Notes under the pieces: model-generated
Told to the model about the DNA's origin: nothing
The model's database searches: none
Seen by the model: the letters and a program-made list of their open reading frames with translations, nothing else
In this document: one piece after another, positions 1-12,766 of the stretch
Layout of the letters: each line of letters begins with the position of its first letter
How positions within the stretch are numbered: position 1 is the stretch's first letter
Source of the DNA: Nephrocerus scutellatus
Taxonomy: Eukaryota; Arthropoda; Insecta; Diptera; Pipunculidae
DNA length: 64,000 nucleotides
Direction: 5' to 3'
NCBI GenBank assembly: GCA_947095585.1
Contig: OX352762.1
Span: 31,286,669 to 31,350,668, forward strand
Made by a program: the position numbers and the translations under genes

Positions 1-3000
1 TCGTTTTTCAATTACAAAATAATCAGGTGCAAAATCCACAAATGCACACCACACAATGTTTTACTATCAACTTCATCTTGATGATCCTACAAGTAACTTA
101 ACTCGATCAATTATTCGACATTACTTCAGTGCATACCTTTTTTGAAAAGGAAATGAAAAGGGAAACATATCATATGACCATTTTAAAGGACATTCATGAA
201 TCAAATCTTATCTATGATCACAAACTTCATGATATTTTGATAAGCGATCCATTTCCCACACAATTTCGAAAAAAAGCGAACCAGTAGCAAAATTTGCAGG
301 AAGGCCCCACACACGAAGTACACTTCTTAATCTTTGTGGTTAAAATACTTGGAAAATGATATATAGACAAATGCAGTTTCCTGACATAGAACGCTTGTGA
401 GATGTTCTGGTGACATCGTAACATTTAAATCTCAATTTACAATTTCCTTTGCCAACAAATATCAATTCAATGATTTTTTGATATAGAATGTCCTGCTAAG
501 TACACTCTTCCGCATGTAGACATTCGGAAAAGTGAATGAATATGAAAGATGAGTACCAAGCGTAGATAGGTAGTGTTGAAAAAAAAAACTAAAAAAGGAC
601 GCAAAGTAGATAAAACCGGAGAAAATATATGAAGCGAAACTGCAGGATTATAAACCACACAATCCTAGGCTGATCTGGTTCACTTCGAATCTTCCTTTAT
701 GCAATACTGTTTCTATATAGAAGAGAAGGTACTTCAGCCGAACAAAGGCTTGAGTCTGAAAATTTCGCAATATGGTCAGCATCGGGAACATCTTCCTTCT
801 GTTCGGTGCCTTTTTTGCAACAATGCTGCCGAGGCAATAACTAATGATGCCATCGTAATGATATTTAAGTGTTTTTGCTACACATTCGATTCTCATCTGC
901 AATGATGTAATAAAACCTGAACTCAGACACATTGTCAAAAACTACCGACAAAAAGGATAATAATTATCTGCGTAACCAACTGGATGGTCGAAAGACCTGG
1001 TGCACGTATTTGACGTGAAGCGGATTCATTGCCGATTTTTCTGTGATCGTCCAGCGTTTAATCTTTAGATACCTACTCCTACCTTTGAACCCCACGGACA
1101 CTGAACATTAGTGATTTTACAAACTAAATTCAAAGTACTCTGACTGTTATGTAAGGATTGTAGCTACAATGAACCGTACAAATTTAATCTTTATGCGTCA
1201 TCCGAACTATATTTTCGATTAAATTGGCAATCACGGTCGAATTGATTTTTTCAAGAAATACTCCTATATACCTTCCGGAAGATGTCCTTTGCGTTTCCGA
1301 TTAAAACATATTAATCTGTTTTCTGTGGAAATTTGACACTGAGGAAAATATTGATGGAATGGAAAACCTATGAGGATTCTTTAAACTAATCTACGTTGTT
1401 TTCATATGTTATATACATATATACGTGAATAAAAACGCACTAATAAATGAATGGACCAAACTCGCCTATTTCGTGCCCTTGCGTACACTAAATACGTATC
1501 GGACTCAAAAGGGCGATTGAATAAAATCGCGTTCCATATGAAAAACCATTTCCGGTGGACGGAAGACCTCGCAATAGGACTCTTTCTTCAAGTGAGAATA
1601 GATCAACAATTGGAATTGCGGTTTTTTGAGTACCGCACAAAGGCTGACACGCCTTTTACCGTACATAAAAGAAAGAATACCAACCGTAGCCAAATATAAA
1701 ATAAATCATCAAATTCAAATCAGGCATAAGGCCAGAAAGAGAAAGATAGAGAACTTTTTTTATAGAGTATTTGCTATAAATGTTTGACTGTCAGAGCAAT
1801 AGCCAACTTGGTAAACCCTGAAAGCATAGAAAGTGAAATTTCCGGAAATCGAAATCAAAACCATTTAATAATAAGTTATCAGATTGCATATCTTTCACAG
1901 GATATGGGAGCGTGCACTTCATATACATATATTCCGATAGTCGTGAAACGAAAATCGAATCGATATCAGAAAATCAGGCGAAAGTGAAATAGTTTTTCCT
2001 TACATTCACTTTCATTTTCCTGGGCGAAATTGTTATGGAATGTGGCGGGAAAAAATTTACATACAATCGCGGTGAATTCCCCACGAGGCGTATGTGTAGG
2101 AATTTGAATCCTGTAATTATGACGCACAAAAAAAGAAAATGTTTCAAATGCTGCATTTTCTTATCAAAATGAAACGATCTGTGCATTCAGAAATCACTAG
2201 CATGTTGCAGTTTTGAAGTTGAGTTTTCCTAAAACAACGATGCTTGGCAATAGTGGACCCTTCAAATGCTAAATAATTTCGGTCCATTTGTGTATACCAC
2301 TCGTTTAGCTGTCACACGACTTCATATTATTCTGGGAAGGGAGACTAACTGGACCGTTGGTTGTTTGTAATTATTTATATGTACTTGTACCACTTTGGCC
2401 AAACCCCCCGTGTGGAACCGCAACGTATCACACTCGTTCATGCTGCACGCATCAGCATCGTCCACAAAAGCGGAGTGCCCGCATTTCCTGTACTTATGTA
2501 CGCATTATTTCCTGCATGCGAATCTTACAGTTTTTTTGTCTTCTTGTTAAAAGTTGACGCGTCATACACATCAAATACTAATAAATAAATGGTTAACCAA
2601 TTGTATGTGTGCCCGGTACGAAACTATTATGTCAGACGAGCACTCGATCAACTATTCAGATGACGAAGGCCTTCAATATATAAACCCGCTGTTGTATATT
2701 GCTTCGTTTAGAAAATTGTATAGAGTTAATAATTCTTGTTTAGCAAATTTCAGTTCATATAATATTTTATATGCATGCATTTTGTACTAACAATAGCAAG
2801 AATATGATAGTGGTTCATTGATGACATTTCTCAGTAGATAACTCTAACCGACTAGAATTTTTTGCAGTCGCAGGATTAAATGGAAATTAGCTTTGGTGCT
2901 ATCGTGCGGGACAAATCATTTTAATTAAGAACTAATTAGTGGATTTTTGTAGGATTAAGTACATTTATCAATCTTTTTTTTGTATAAAAGAAAATGGAGT

Positions 3001-3159
3001 GGACATTCCCTCCTTAAAAAGGAGAGATTTATAAAATTTAAGTTCTCTGAAAAATTACTTTAAGAATCCTTTATAAGTATAATACAATATTTTCTTTCCT
3101 TTCCGCAATTTTTGCCTATATGATGCGAGGTATGACTTAACAAACAAAACTGCGAAGAG
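1..3159. other. AT-rich sequence without recognisable genes
   Basis: I see only short open frames with no family motifs, no long conserved reading frame and no structured repeat. Two GGATTA hexamers occur near 2873-2956, but they are isolated. The stretch may be intergenic or intronic DNA of an unseen gene. Confidence 0.5.
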
Positions 3160-3346
3160 ATGAACAAAAACCCCTCGACCCTGGGAATCTATTACTTCCA
3201 AATTTTTACAGTAAGTGTTCTCATCGGAGATACACATGTGCCAAAGTTTGAAGAAAATCGGGTGGATTAAAAATTGATCACATGATTTGGCGACAAACAA
3301 AGAAGCAAGCACATCCGGACGCGAAGTTAATATAGAGAATTTAAAA
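3160..3346 (+). repeat. Family F repeat, truncated copy (A-end at right)
   Basis: This copy carries the family signature: a GC-rich box, then 'acttccaaattttt', then 'cggagataca' with CATGTG, then 'gggtggattaaaaattgatcac', ending in AATATAGAGAATTTAA. The same order recurs at about nine places in this window. Only the last internal unit and one terminus remain here, so the copy is truncated on its left. No coding capacity is visible. The family is not one I can name. Confidence 0.6.
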
Positions 3347-3833
3347 GATAAACAGGCGCAATAACTTTTTAAGCCATAAGGACACATAATTCTGATCACA
3401 TATTGCCTAAAAAGATCAAACACTTTTTTGCAGTACCAAACACGTAAGATAGCTCTCAATACAAATTGTAGGTAATTATTACTGGCTTACTCAGAAGAGG
3501 AGACTTGAAAGAAATCGGCACAACTGTATTCGAAATGGACCAAGATTTATAACAAACAGTAAAGAAAACAGGAAAACAACAGACAATTACTACATATATA
3601 TAGTATGTATATAAATAGTTTAATTGCAATATGAGCTGCATTTGTATTGGATCTACACAAGGCACTGCACTTGAGAACATAGCTGAATCCAACACATCTG
3701 GAAACAAAACAAAATATGACAGATCGGCGTAAAGAGGAACCCTATTGGATCCACGGTACAAGTCGCCACCTCTTTTAACATGGAGGGCTATGTCTGCAAA
3801 CAGAACTTTTAGTGCAATAAACGGCTCTATGAA

Positions 3834-4240
3834 ATAAGTCCCAAGTGAAATAAGTCCAAATAAAAGAATTACCAAGAAAAATTAAATAACTCCCAAAATC
3901 GGAATATCAATTAAATCCCAACGAAAATTAAATAACATTCGAATTAAAACTGAAATAAGTCTCAAATTTTGGGGTTTATTTTATAAAACGAGTCTAATAA
4001 GTACCTTCTAAATAGCTTTCAACAATTTCTATATATTTTCGGTTTTTTATAATGAAATAAGTTGCGATTTTGCGAAAAGAAAATCACTTCAAAAATAAAT
4101 GAAATAAAAATTCCTATACATTTTTGGGGTTTTTTTTTATAATGAAATAATTAGTCCCAAAATGTTGGCATTTATTTCATTCATTTAAAAAAAAGTTGAT
4201 ACATTTTTGGGAGTTATCTCATTTCACTTTTGGGACTTAT
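3834..4240. mobile_element. MITE-like element with inverted ends and internal repeats
   Basis: The left end reads ATAAGTCCCAAGTGAAAT. The right end is its inverse, ATTTCACTTTTGGGACTTAT, giving imperfect terminal inverted repeats of about 18-20 bp around a 407-bp AT-rich body. Inside are three degenerate direct repeats of about 80 bp, near 3964, 4032 and 4117, each built around TTTTGGGGTTT or TTTTCGGTTTT and TATAA. There is no coding capacity. The size and structure suggest a non-autonomous DNA transposon. A target duplication is not obvious, so the superfamily is unassigned. Confidence 0.55.
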
Positions 4241-4714
4241 ATCGACAAATATACGTATATAAATAGTTCCGCAATAAACATATTCAATCAAATTATAGAT
4301 TAAGTTCTTATAAACTGTGTTAAGCTAATCCGACTAAACCTTGGACCCATAAAAATGTCAGGCTTTATTAAAAAGAGTAAACTTTTAAATAACTACCTTG
4401 GTAAGCTTTACAGTAGCTTATTCTGTAATCTCTATCAATAGTTTGAGGCCATATTCCACGGAAAACTCGATTATTATTGTGCTTAAGTGTCTGAACCGTT
4501 TCAGGATCCGATCTAAAAAAACACCCATATATTTTAACAATAAACACTCACTTTTCAGTACTTTCCAACGTTGTTCAATCCTAAGTCAACTCATTTTATG
4601 CCACGGAGTTTTGACACTAAAAACTTTTGAGCGCTTAAGTATTGCCAATATTTAAATGGCCCACCATTTGTTATATACTTACATCTCATGTTTTTGAAAT
4701 AAATGGATAAATAA

Positions 4715-5061
4715 TCTTAATATATAAAAATGAAACTTTGTCTTTATGTCTGTTCGCGATTACCTCGTAGACCGTTCATCCGATATAGCTACAATTTTGG
4801 GCCATGGTGAGGACGGTTGGGATGGATGTTTGTTGGGGGTTAGTGTGGTGATGGTATTGAGGATGTTGACGTGGTGGGTGGCTAGGTATAGTTTGTATAA
4901 GATTGACTCGAAGACCGAGCATTTGATATATAGTGGTGATATATGTTTATGGGAGTGGGTTTATGGGTATCTTAAGATGGGTCGTTCAGTGGGTCTTGGT
5001 GGTCAGTTAAATGGGGGTAGTGTACTGGGGACAGCCAGGCAACGCTGGGTATTTCAGCTAG
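4715..5061 (+). mobile_element. Possible non-autonomous Helitron
   Basis: The segment starts TCTTAATATATAAAAATGAA, resembling the TC-plus-AT-rich 5' ends of insect Helitrons. It ends with a short CCAG/CTGG hairpin (5035-5048), a nine-base spacer and the terminal tetramer CTAG (CTRR type). A 108-codon open frame at 4746-5072 runs through nearly all of it but resembles no protein I know. Against the call, the flanks are A and A rather than the expected A and T, and the hairpin stem is only four base pairs. Confidence 0.35.
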
Positions 5062-5215
5062 ATGATAAATAATTGTTAAAATTTGACCTAGAATATAAGG
5101 TTCTTCAACTGGTCGAGCTCCAATTCATGTAAGTAAAATTACTGAAATTACTGAGATTAAAATATCAAGTAATGGGAAATTTAATTTTTAAAATTAGTAT
5201 CTTATTAAAGATATT

Positions 5216-5505
5216 GTGGGCGCCGTGGTTCAGTGGTAAGTGCATGGACTTCTGAGTAGGATGCTCGAATTCCAGAAAACAGCAAAAGTTTTTTTTCACG
5301 ATCCCAACTCTCGCGAATGTATGACAAACATCCGAGAGTAATAACTTGTCACGGAAAGCTTCTCGATTTGCCGTTCGGATACGGCATTAAAATGTAGGTC
5401 CTATCCATTTGTGTACAAAAGTATACATGCACAACACAATTGGTCGCGAGAAGCTAGGCCTTGGACCGCAATGGTCTGTCCCGCCAAAACATTATTATTA
5501 TTAAC
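5216..5505 (+). mobile_element. tRNA-derived SINE, most complete copy
   Basis: The head GGGCGCCGTGGTTCAGTGGT is followed by a B-box-like GCTCGAATTCC about 50 bp in, which matches an internal RNA polymerase III promoter. A body of about 220 bp follows, with the hallmark 'gagagtaataacttgtcacg' and 'ttggaccgcaatggtctgtc', and a tail of ATT repeats. At least five other copies occur here, at 14118, 15215, 30640, 59034 and 59302. It is non-coding and would need a LINE partner to move. The tRNA of origin cannot be stated. Confidence 0.7.
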
Positions 5506-7727
5506 TTACAAAAATTAACAATGCGACCATAGACTTGGTCCGCTATACAGTTTGAATCCATTAAATAGGAATAGAATAGGAAAGCCAATTTCATTTTGCT
5601 TTCATATGGTACTTTCACCACTCATCCGCAAATAATAAAAAGCCACTTGAATTCAATATACCACACCAAAAGCGGTATATATGCTTTCTGGAGCTATGTG
5701 AAACACGCATCAAATCCATTCAAATCGATTCCTTAAAAAATAAACTGTTTAAGGGAAGTCTTCACACAAATAGGGGTCACTTCAGAGGGACTTCAAATAG
5801 TTAACTCACAAAAGCGTATAGTCTGGGAAATATTACTGTGTGAATATTAATTTGTAACGAATAACTTCGTCTTCTTCTCAACGATTCAAATTTCATCTCT
5901 GCCGCTTGTATTACAAATATTATCTAATAGACCATTGCCGGTCCAAAAAGGATTCACGCTTGAGAGAAACATATACGAGTAAATGGTAAGATCGTTATGG
6001 TATCACTCTTCACACTGACCAACCAATTTATTGAAAAATGGCGATCCAGGTACCTTATCCTGGCAGCATATAGATATAATATTATTTATCCTCCTAACAA
6101 TGAAGGTATAAAGTAGATGTGAAGAAATCCATCATTATAATAAGAAGCGTTGAAAATGTTGCATTAGAAATCTCCTCACCCGTGTAGCCTGGGAATAATT
6201 TTCTGCATTCAAAAGAAAAAAATGCAATGTTAACCCTACTAACGACTGAAACTGTATGCACAACAAGGTGGGTCATCATCAGCGAAGTGAAAAATATTTG
6301 AAATACTCATCATCATCGCAGTCAGCATTCTTTTACTTTACACACTCAATTCAGTCCCAAACAAATGATAAAAATAGACCTGTGAAACTCCTTTCACATG
6401 TATACATATATATAGCTATGCTTAGATGTGTGAATGTTCTTTCGATGACAGTTCGCAGACTTTTTCACACAACTAAGCAAATGCTGTATTAAACTCACTT
6501 TCCCATAATAAAACATTGTGTAAAGGCAACTGATCCTCAGGATAAAGGTGAAAGTGAATTGTATAAATTTACAGCACTTGTTGCAATATTTCATCGAGTT
6601 CTCCGTCTCGGCAAATTCCTCCCCACATAAATGCAATGTTTGCAAAAGGATTGCAGGTGATAAAAAGGACATTTTAAAATGCGGATTCATATTTTCTTTT
6701 TGTAGACCGTGTGAGTAATTCGCTTTTGGAATTTGCCGACAGTCAAAAGGGAAGGGTGATATCAGATTGTGTGAATTATTTGAGACTTGAGATATGTTTA
6801 TGTGACCATACGTAATGTTGTGATGTTGTGAGAAAGTGAAGAAGCTGTCCAAAAACCTACAACGTTCAGTTGTATTTCGATAATTTTCTTGTGAACTTGA
6901 ACAAAGAATACTTGTAATTATTGGTTCTCAAAAGTGGATTGTAAGGTGGTTATCACAATATTTTCAACACAAAAACAGAACACCTTATCTTGGAATTCAT
7001 ACGTCAAACGTCGCAATTTAATCAGACTTTTTAACGCTTACTCTTTATACTAATGAATGTATGTTTACATTATTTTGTTTAAAACAAAAAATGAAATCGA
7101 AAGTTCCCATCCGCTAACAACTTGCACATTTCCGAGCAGGTTGCTGCAAGAAAAACAGGAAACGACCGTTTCGCTTCGACCGACTCCTGCGGTTGCATCC
7201 TTGAAGAAGACGTAGGTAGTCGTACTTCGTACATCGTCTGTTGTTGTTTATTTTCCTGTTCTAGCGAAGGGCTGTGTGACGACGGTGCATATTACGTTTC
7301 AGTTGTTATCGGTGCAGCCGTGATAAATATGCTGTTGGATGCTGTTCTAATGTTGGGTCATTCTTCACATCAAAGTTGTAATGTGTAATGTGTGTAGTAA
7401 TGTGATATTTAAGTTGTTGTTTACATCCTTTTTAGTAGCACTACTCACATTAAGTGCCTAGTAAAATGATCGTCTCTGCCACAGTGTAGACGACAAACAT
7501 CCGATCACATGCTAAGGAAACAGGTTAATTTATGTGGTCAGAAGTCGGTGAATTTCTTTAATGGGTCAATTTTTTGAACTTTTGACAAATATGTATATAG
7601 TTGAGGACAATTTGTTTGATATAAAGCATTATTTTTTGCATCTGCTGATGCTTAGCAAAAAATAGGTACATACTAAGAGGGTAAAAATCGAGCCAATATA
7701 TTGATAACAGGAATAAACTTTGTTTTT
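5506..7727. other. Intergenic AT-rich sequence, nothing recognised
   Basis: Only short open frames occur here, such as an 88-codon frame at 7122-7388 that is cysteine- and serine-rich but has no known domain. There is no repeat family shared with the rest of the window. A small local GC rise at 7140-7260 has no assigned meaning. Confidence 0.45.
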
Positions 7728-8240
7728 TTAAATTCTCTATATTAACTTCACTTGCCCGTGTGTTTGTGGGCTTGTGGATTTGTGTGTCATGGAATCTTGC
7801 GATCAATTTTTAACCCACTTCCTACCGCCCGATTTTATTGAAATTTGGCACACATGTATATCTCCCATGACATATTAAATTTGAGGCCCCTCGGGCTGCA
7901 GGTCGGGGGGCTCCCATACAAATATTTTACAAAATTTACCCGATTTTCTTTAAATTTTGTACACATGTGTGTCTTCGATGGAAAACACTTTTTGTAAAAA
8001 TTTGGAGCGATCGGCCCCTTGGGGACCCCAATATACAATTTTTAAATATCGCTATATCGCATCAGATCACGGCAAAGTATGAGCTCTGTGCTTTGTGAGC
8101 AGCGCTGTTCGCTGCCGCTGCGGCATTTGGTGGAGGATGCCACAAAACGAGCACGCAGTGTGTGTGTGTGTGTGTGTGTATCCCCGATTAGAGAATTTAC
8201 CAGAAAAATTTTAATTTTTTTGGGTTGTTTTTTTTACGTT
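7728..8240 (-). repeat. Family F repeat with both termini, plus GT microsatellite
   Basis: The left end reads TTAAATTCTCTATATTAACTT (the A-end, inverted). Then come 'gatcaatttttaacccacttcc', two internal units each with CATGTGT or CATGTAT, and the GC box 'ctcgggctgcaggtcggggg'. The right end reads GATTAGAGAATTTACC (the B-end), followed by 'ttttttgggttg'. A run of about 11 GT dinucleotides at 8158-8179 sits just inside the B-end. This is one of the copies that defines both termini of the family. Confidence 0.6.
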
Positions 8241-8337
8241 TTGGTTTGTGAAAAGGCAAGGAGGCATCATCTATAATTTTAATATATTGTAAACATATAT
8301 ATTTTGCTCTAGAAAAAATTTTAAGCATGTCATCTAG

Positions 8338-9085
8338 TTTAGCATCCCTAATCTCTGGGCGTCCTGGTCTACGCCATCCTTTCCGCGTAGGTTTGGCCTA
8401 GCGCAAAGAACTTTCCGAGCAGGATACTCTTCCCTCATAAGAGCTAGGTGTCCTGCCCACCGGAGCCTGCCGAGCTTAATTCTCTTCACGATGTCGACAT
8501 CGCGATAATTCTCGTAGATCTCATCATTCTAGAGACTTCGGAATCGTCCTTCCTCACATCTCTTGCGAACGGCAGACGTGTTGAATCGTATCTGATTTGA
8601 GGATGCAGTGTTTCGTCATGGTGCAACCCGCGGATTGTGGATATTTTTAGGCGCTAACCATTTACTCTCAACGGCAAAATTATTGCTTACTGCCATATCT
8701 ATGATCGATCTCCATTGTCATTAGTTTTCACGTGCAAGCTATGGATGCCGATGTTCAGCCTGAATACTGGCTATTACCTATTTTTGCGTTCATATCACCC
8801 AGAATAATTGTTACACACTGAGAGCTTGCAGTTCCCGTTCGAATGATTCAATGAATTCTTCTTATTCATCATCTGGGGAATCATCTGTAGGTGCGTGAAC
8901 GTTTATGAGGCTTAAATCTGCCCCACAACGAAGGGTGCATAGCCGTTCGTTTACAGCTTTAAAGCCGATAACGGTGGGTTTTATTCTTTTGCTGACTCAT
9001 AACTGAACCGTCTAAAGAACATCTTTTCAGATTTAACCTTTTCGGAAACATTTCTTTGTAAATAAAGGCTTCATTAATACATCGC
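8338..9085 (-). mobile_element. R1 (RTE-like) LINE, rearranged fragment
   Basis: The left half is the antisense of the LINE C-terminal region; the codons for the RLRWAGH-type motif are near 8450-8470. The right half (about 8680-9010) is antisense to the endonuclease region, including the coding for the GDMNAK-type block. The segment between is missing, so this is an internally deleted, non-functional copy. It aligns by eye with the better copies at 17273-20247 and 22992-25598. Confidence 0.6.
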
Positions 9086-12000
9086 ATTTCATTGATGCTA
9101 TTCTAATTGTGATGCAAGAACGGAATTTAGCCGATTTTGCGTAGCTACGAAATATCGCTTGTCAAATATTTACCTGCACCATACAACGTGAAGTATAAAA
9201 GATATAAGGCAACAAATTGAGTCGTAGGCATGTCGTTAAAAATCTTATACGGTTCTATGTTACTTTTAAAGGGTATGCTTAAGTAGATCCTCCGCTTCAA
9301 ATGCATCAGGATATTCGGCCGACAATCGTAATATTTGAAGTAGTAAGTCTTTTTTCCGTCTTCGTCGGCGGTAGAATAATCATAAAAATGCTAAATCCAG
9401 ACATCATTCAATTTAGCTTTGTCGCTATTTCATACTATTTGCTCGCTCTCGGTCTTGTCACCATGATATTCCTGACAACATACACATAACAGTCGGTGCC
9501 GCAGACGATATCTCCGATTGACGTCACAACTCACTAGCAAGAGCATCATAACCAGCCGTAAGAGGTTAGAAAAACAAAAAAGTCCTTAAGACAAAAACGG
9601 ATGTAAAAAAAGTGAGTGCTGCTCAAGTACCACAGTTTACCGGTTAATATTCGGAAGTACTGGAAATGTGTCGCAGTGGAACTCACAATAAAAAATATCA
9701 GTTTTCCAATGTGCAATACATCTGCAGTTGGACCCCTTCGGTCCTAGCAAAAATGCCTCATAAAACTGTTATTATCTGTAGGCATTACAGCATAGAAATC
9801 TGCCCAAAGCGGTCGGTGAGGCGCATCGTCATGTGTGGTGTGTCGTGTATGTAATTTGTTTGCACTTAACGTTTGGTCTGGCAGAAGGTCTAAGCCGCCG
9901 CCATAACAACAACATCGAAAAACACATAACAGTATAAGCGCATGGGTTCACTACTCGCATCAATTTATAGGTGGATCGGGTCGGCCGGTCGACGTTGCTT
10001 TACTGTCGTTGCGGTACATTTGCGCATATCCTAGGACAAATAGGAATTTTCGTGATATAGTATTTTATACTTTTAAGGAGGTCTGTTTCCGTCGTCCGTT
10101 AATCGGGATGCTGGAACGAGCGCATAATGTATTTTTTATTCCTGCTTACAACCGCTGCCTTACGCGCGCCACTAAATGACCGCGCATTATTAAGGTGTTG
10201 TCTTAGGTTGATACTTTGGTTTTGTTTATATCCTGGACTTATTAAAGGATATACGTCTCTTATTTTATAGCCTTGTAAGTATGTATTTGCATACAAAATT
10301 TGGGTACGTAGTGCAATAAACGAATTGGAAATTGTTCATCAATTGTAAATTAGTTTGTGCCATAAGAATAGGAGTTAGCTTGCATGGAATGCCATGCTAT
10401 TTCAATATATAACTGAGTTTATTTAGTATTAAAAAATAAATAAAAAAAATGTTTCATTCTAAACCACTAATTCGACAAGAATGCAAACTTACAAAGGAAA
10501 ATAACTTGAAGGGATTTTTTTTAAATAATCCAGATTTAATTGGTATTCATTCATATCTCCTTTTATCTCCGTTGTCAAATTTTGACCTTCACAGAGTATA
10601 AACCTTCAGTTTACACTGTGAATCTCTCTTCTTCTCTTTTTTTTAGTTGTGGTTTTTTTCGGCTAAATTCATGTCTTAGATAACGCCATACCTTGGTGAA
10701 ATACAACGATTGAGTTCAAAGAATAAGCTACTCGTTAGTCGCTTAACTACCCCTACTTAATATTTTTTTTAAAAGCAGCTAAGTGAATTTTTAGGGAATC
10801 GAGTTGAAACCTTGCAGCATTGAAAAATTAGATAGAAAATGTATTATTGGTTCCTTGTTTTAAAACATACATACTCGTATATGAATCAATTCCATGTGAG
10901 ATAATAGCAAAAGGACCCGTCAAACAGCTGTGGTATAAAATTCTTATATGACAAGAAAGAATTTTGTTTTTTAGAAATATGTATTTGTCATGTCAAATAT
11001 TCTACCATACAACCAACTAGTCATAGAAATGATTCAACCACAGTTCGCCTAATGACGAAGCCTTATATGAACAAAGAAGGACGCTCTTTATGTGCTTCAT
11101 AACAACACAGCCCATCAAGAGGCAAGGCGAAAGTTCCCTTTAAACATATAAAAATGTCATCACCAAACACTCAAAGGACGTGTCGCATGTCGTTCATCCA
11201 ATGATCCAATTAGTGTTGTCTTGTTCCAAAGGACAAATAACGATTTTTATGTTTTTTAATTTGTATTTTCCGATGTGAAACCTATTAAAGCCAGGTTGAT
11301 GTGTTCGGTACACTAGACTTGAGTCAATTGAATGCTAATCAGCTCAAACCGAATAACGTACAGCCTATTTCTTTAAAAAGCTGTCCGCAAGTTGACGAAT
11401 AACAAAAACAAAAACTCGTGAATTTTCTTAAAGGAATTAACGGGCTGAAGGACAAATAACCCAAATGAAATTGAGTTGCAAAAGTATCGAATTTCCAGGT
11501 TGATCAGCGCGGGAAAACCTGTCAAGCAGTTGTCACAGACAGAAATGTATGTTATGGGTGACTAGTTTTGTGGCGACATAGTTGATGACATTGATTTGCC
11601 GTTGACATTTAGATTTTCAACGGTTACTTATCCTCAATGAGCTCCTGTTGTATTTTAATTAAGTTTCAAAATTGCAAATAATTTTTAGAATAGCATGTTG
11701 ATGCAACCGATGCTTATGATGTAAACCTTTCTAATAAATGCTTAAATGGTAATTACACTTTTGTTTAATTTTTCAGTGTATACTTATTCAAATATTGTGT
11801 TTAAGTACCTTTAACATGAGCACTTGCTTATTATTAATTCTTACAGGATGGCGAAAACATTTTTTTTTAGTCACAAAAATCACGGCTTTACAAAAAAAAC
11901 TATTTCAACCTTTTGCCTCGGTTTGTAATAAATCAGCCAGCATATAAGAAGTGCGCTGTATATTATTGTACTACCGATCCTCGAAGGAAAACTTTAAACC

Positions 12001-12766
12001 AGCAGCCGACAACGACATGCGATACAAAACGACTATCGAAAAGAACAAAAAGCCGAAAAATAATTTGTTACTCAAAGTGTTAAAAAGAAGACAATAATGA
12101 AATTTTCTCGAGGGCTACTTGATTTATGAATGCCGAACATAACCCAAACCACGATGCTGAAGAATGATGCAACAATGTCAATTGTCCTGCGATGATAGTC
12201 TCCAAGTAGTGTCATACTCCTATCGTCAACCAGCGGCTAACTGCGTCCGACCATCGCTAGAAACGTGTGTATCTAATACTTTATTGTAGATTCAATTCAA
12301 TAACTTAACTTCATCATCGGATTTTTACGGTTCCTGGAGATGTGTTGTAGAAAACTCTTCGCAATCAAAAGGTTTTCTGATGTAATGAAGTATTTGTATA
12401 CTCGCATATGACACCACAGAAAAATTTTTCAAAAGGATTTGTGACGAATTTCCAGTTTCGTTCTTTACATAGTCATGCACCACTTGGGATTTGAAGGTAT
12501 CGTATGTTCATTTATCATACGATAAGTGTAATACATATAAATAACGCAGAAGTCGCATTTCATCACGATTTTAATGGTAGCATTGTTTAGCTTCTGGTAT
12601 TGTTATCCTCATCCACAGTCTCAGTCTCAAGTGTTTGTGGGTGGCAGGACGTTTGTGAAAGTATAAGTTAATTCTTAAATATATAAGTATGCACCTGGAT
12701 TATTAATATTAAATTATTAACAATAATCGATGGTTTCTCTGGCGGGAAGTCAAATTCTGATAGAGG
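9086..12766. other. Long stretch with no recognised gene or repeat
   Basis: I found no coding frame above 65 codons and no copy of the repeat families seen elsewhere. The short frame at 9301-9489 is hydrophobic, with two possible membrane-like stretches, but its length and lack of context make it a weak candidate. This is the longest featureless block in the left half and could hold regulatory DNA or very old repeats. Confidence 0.45.

Noticed and set aside
4746..5072. 108-codon open frame as a protein gene
   Set aside because: No family resemblance; it is Trp/Gly/Val-rich, as expected from translating a GT-rich repeat. It coincides with a possible Helitron and no splice or context evidence supports it.
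5216..5290. Functional tRNA gene
   Set aside because: A- and B-box-like motifs are present, but the arms do not form a cloverleaf, there is a long conserved tail, and related copies are dispersed. It is a SINE head.
7122..7388. Small cysteine-rich secreted protein
   Set aside because: Cysteines are not in a spaced pattern, there is no signal peptide at the start, and no promoter or splice support.
11030..11480. Mariner/Tc1 transposase remnant
   Set aside because: A short 'caacacagcccatcaagaggcaag' segment suggested the Asn-x-x-x-His motif of such transposases, but flanking motifs in all frames failed to match.
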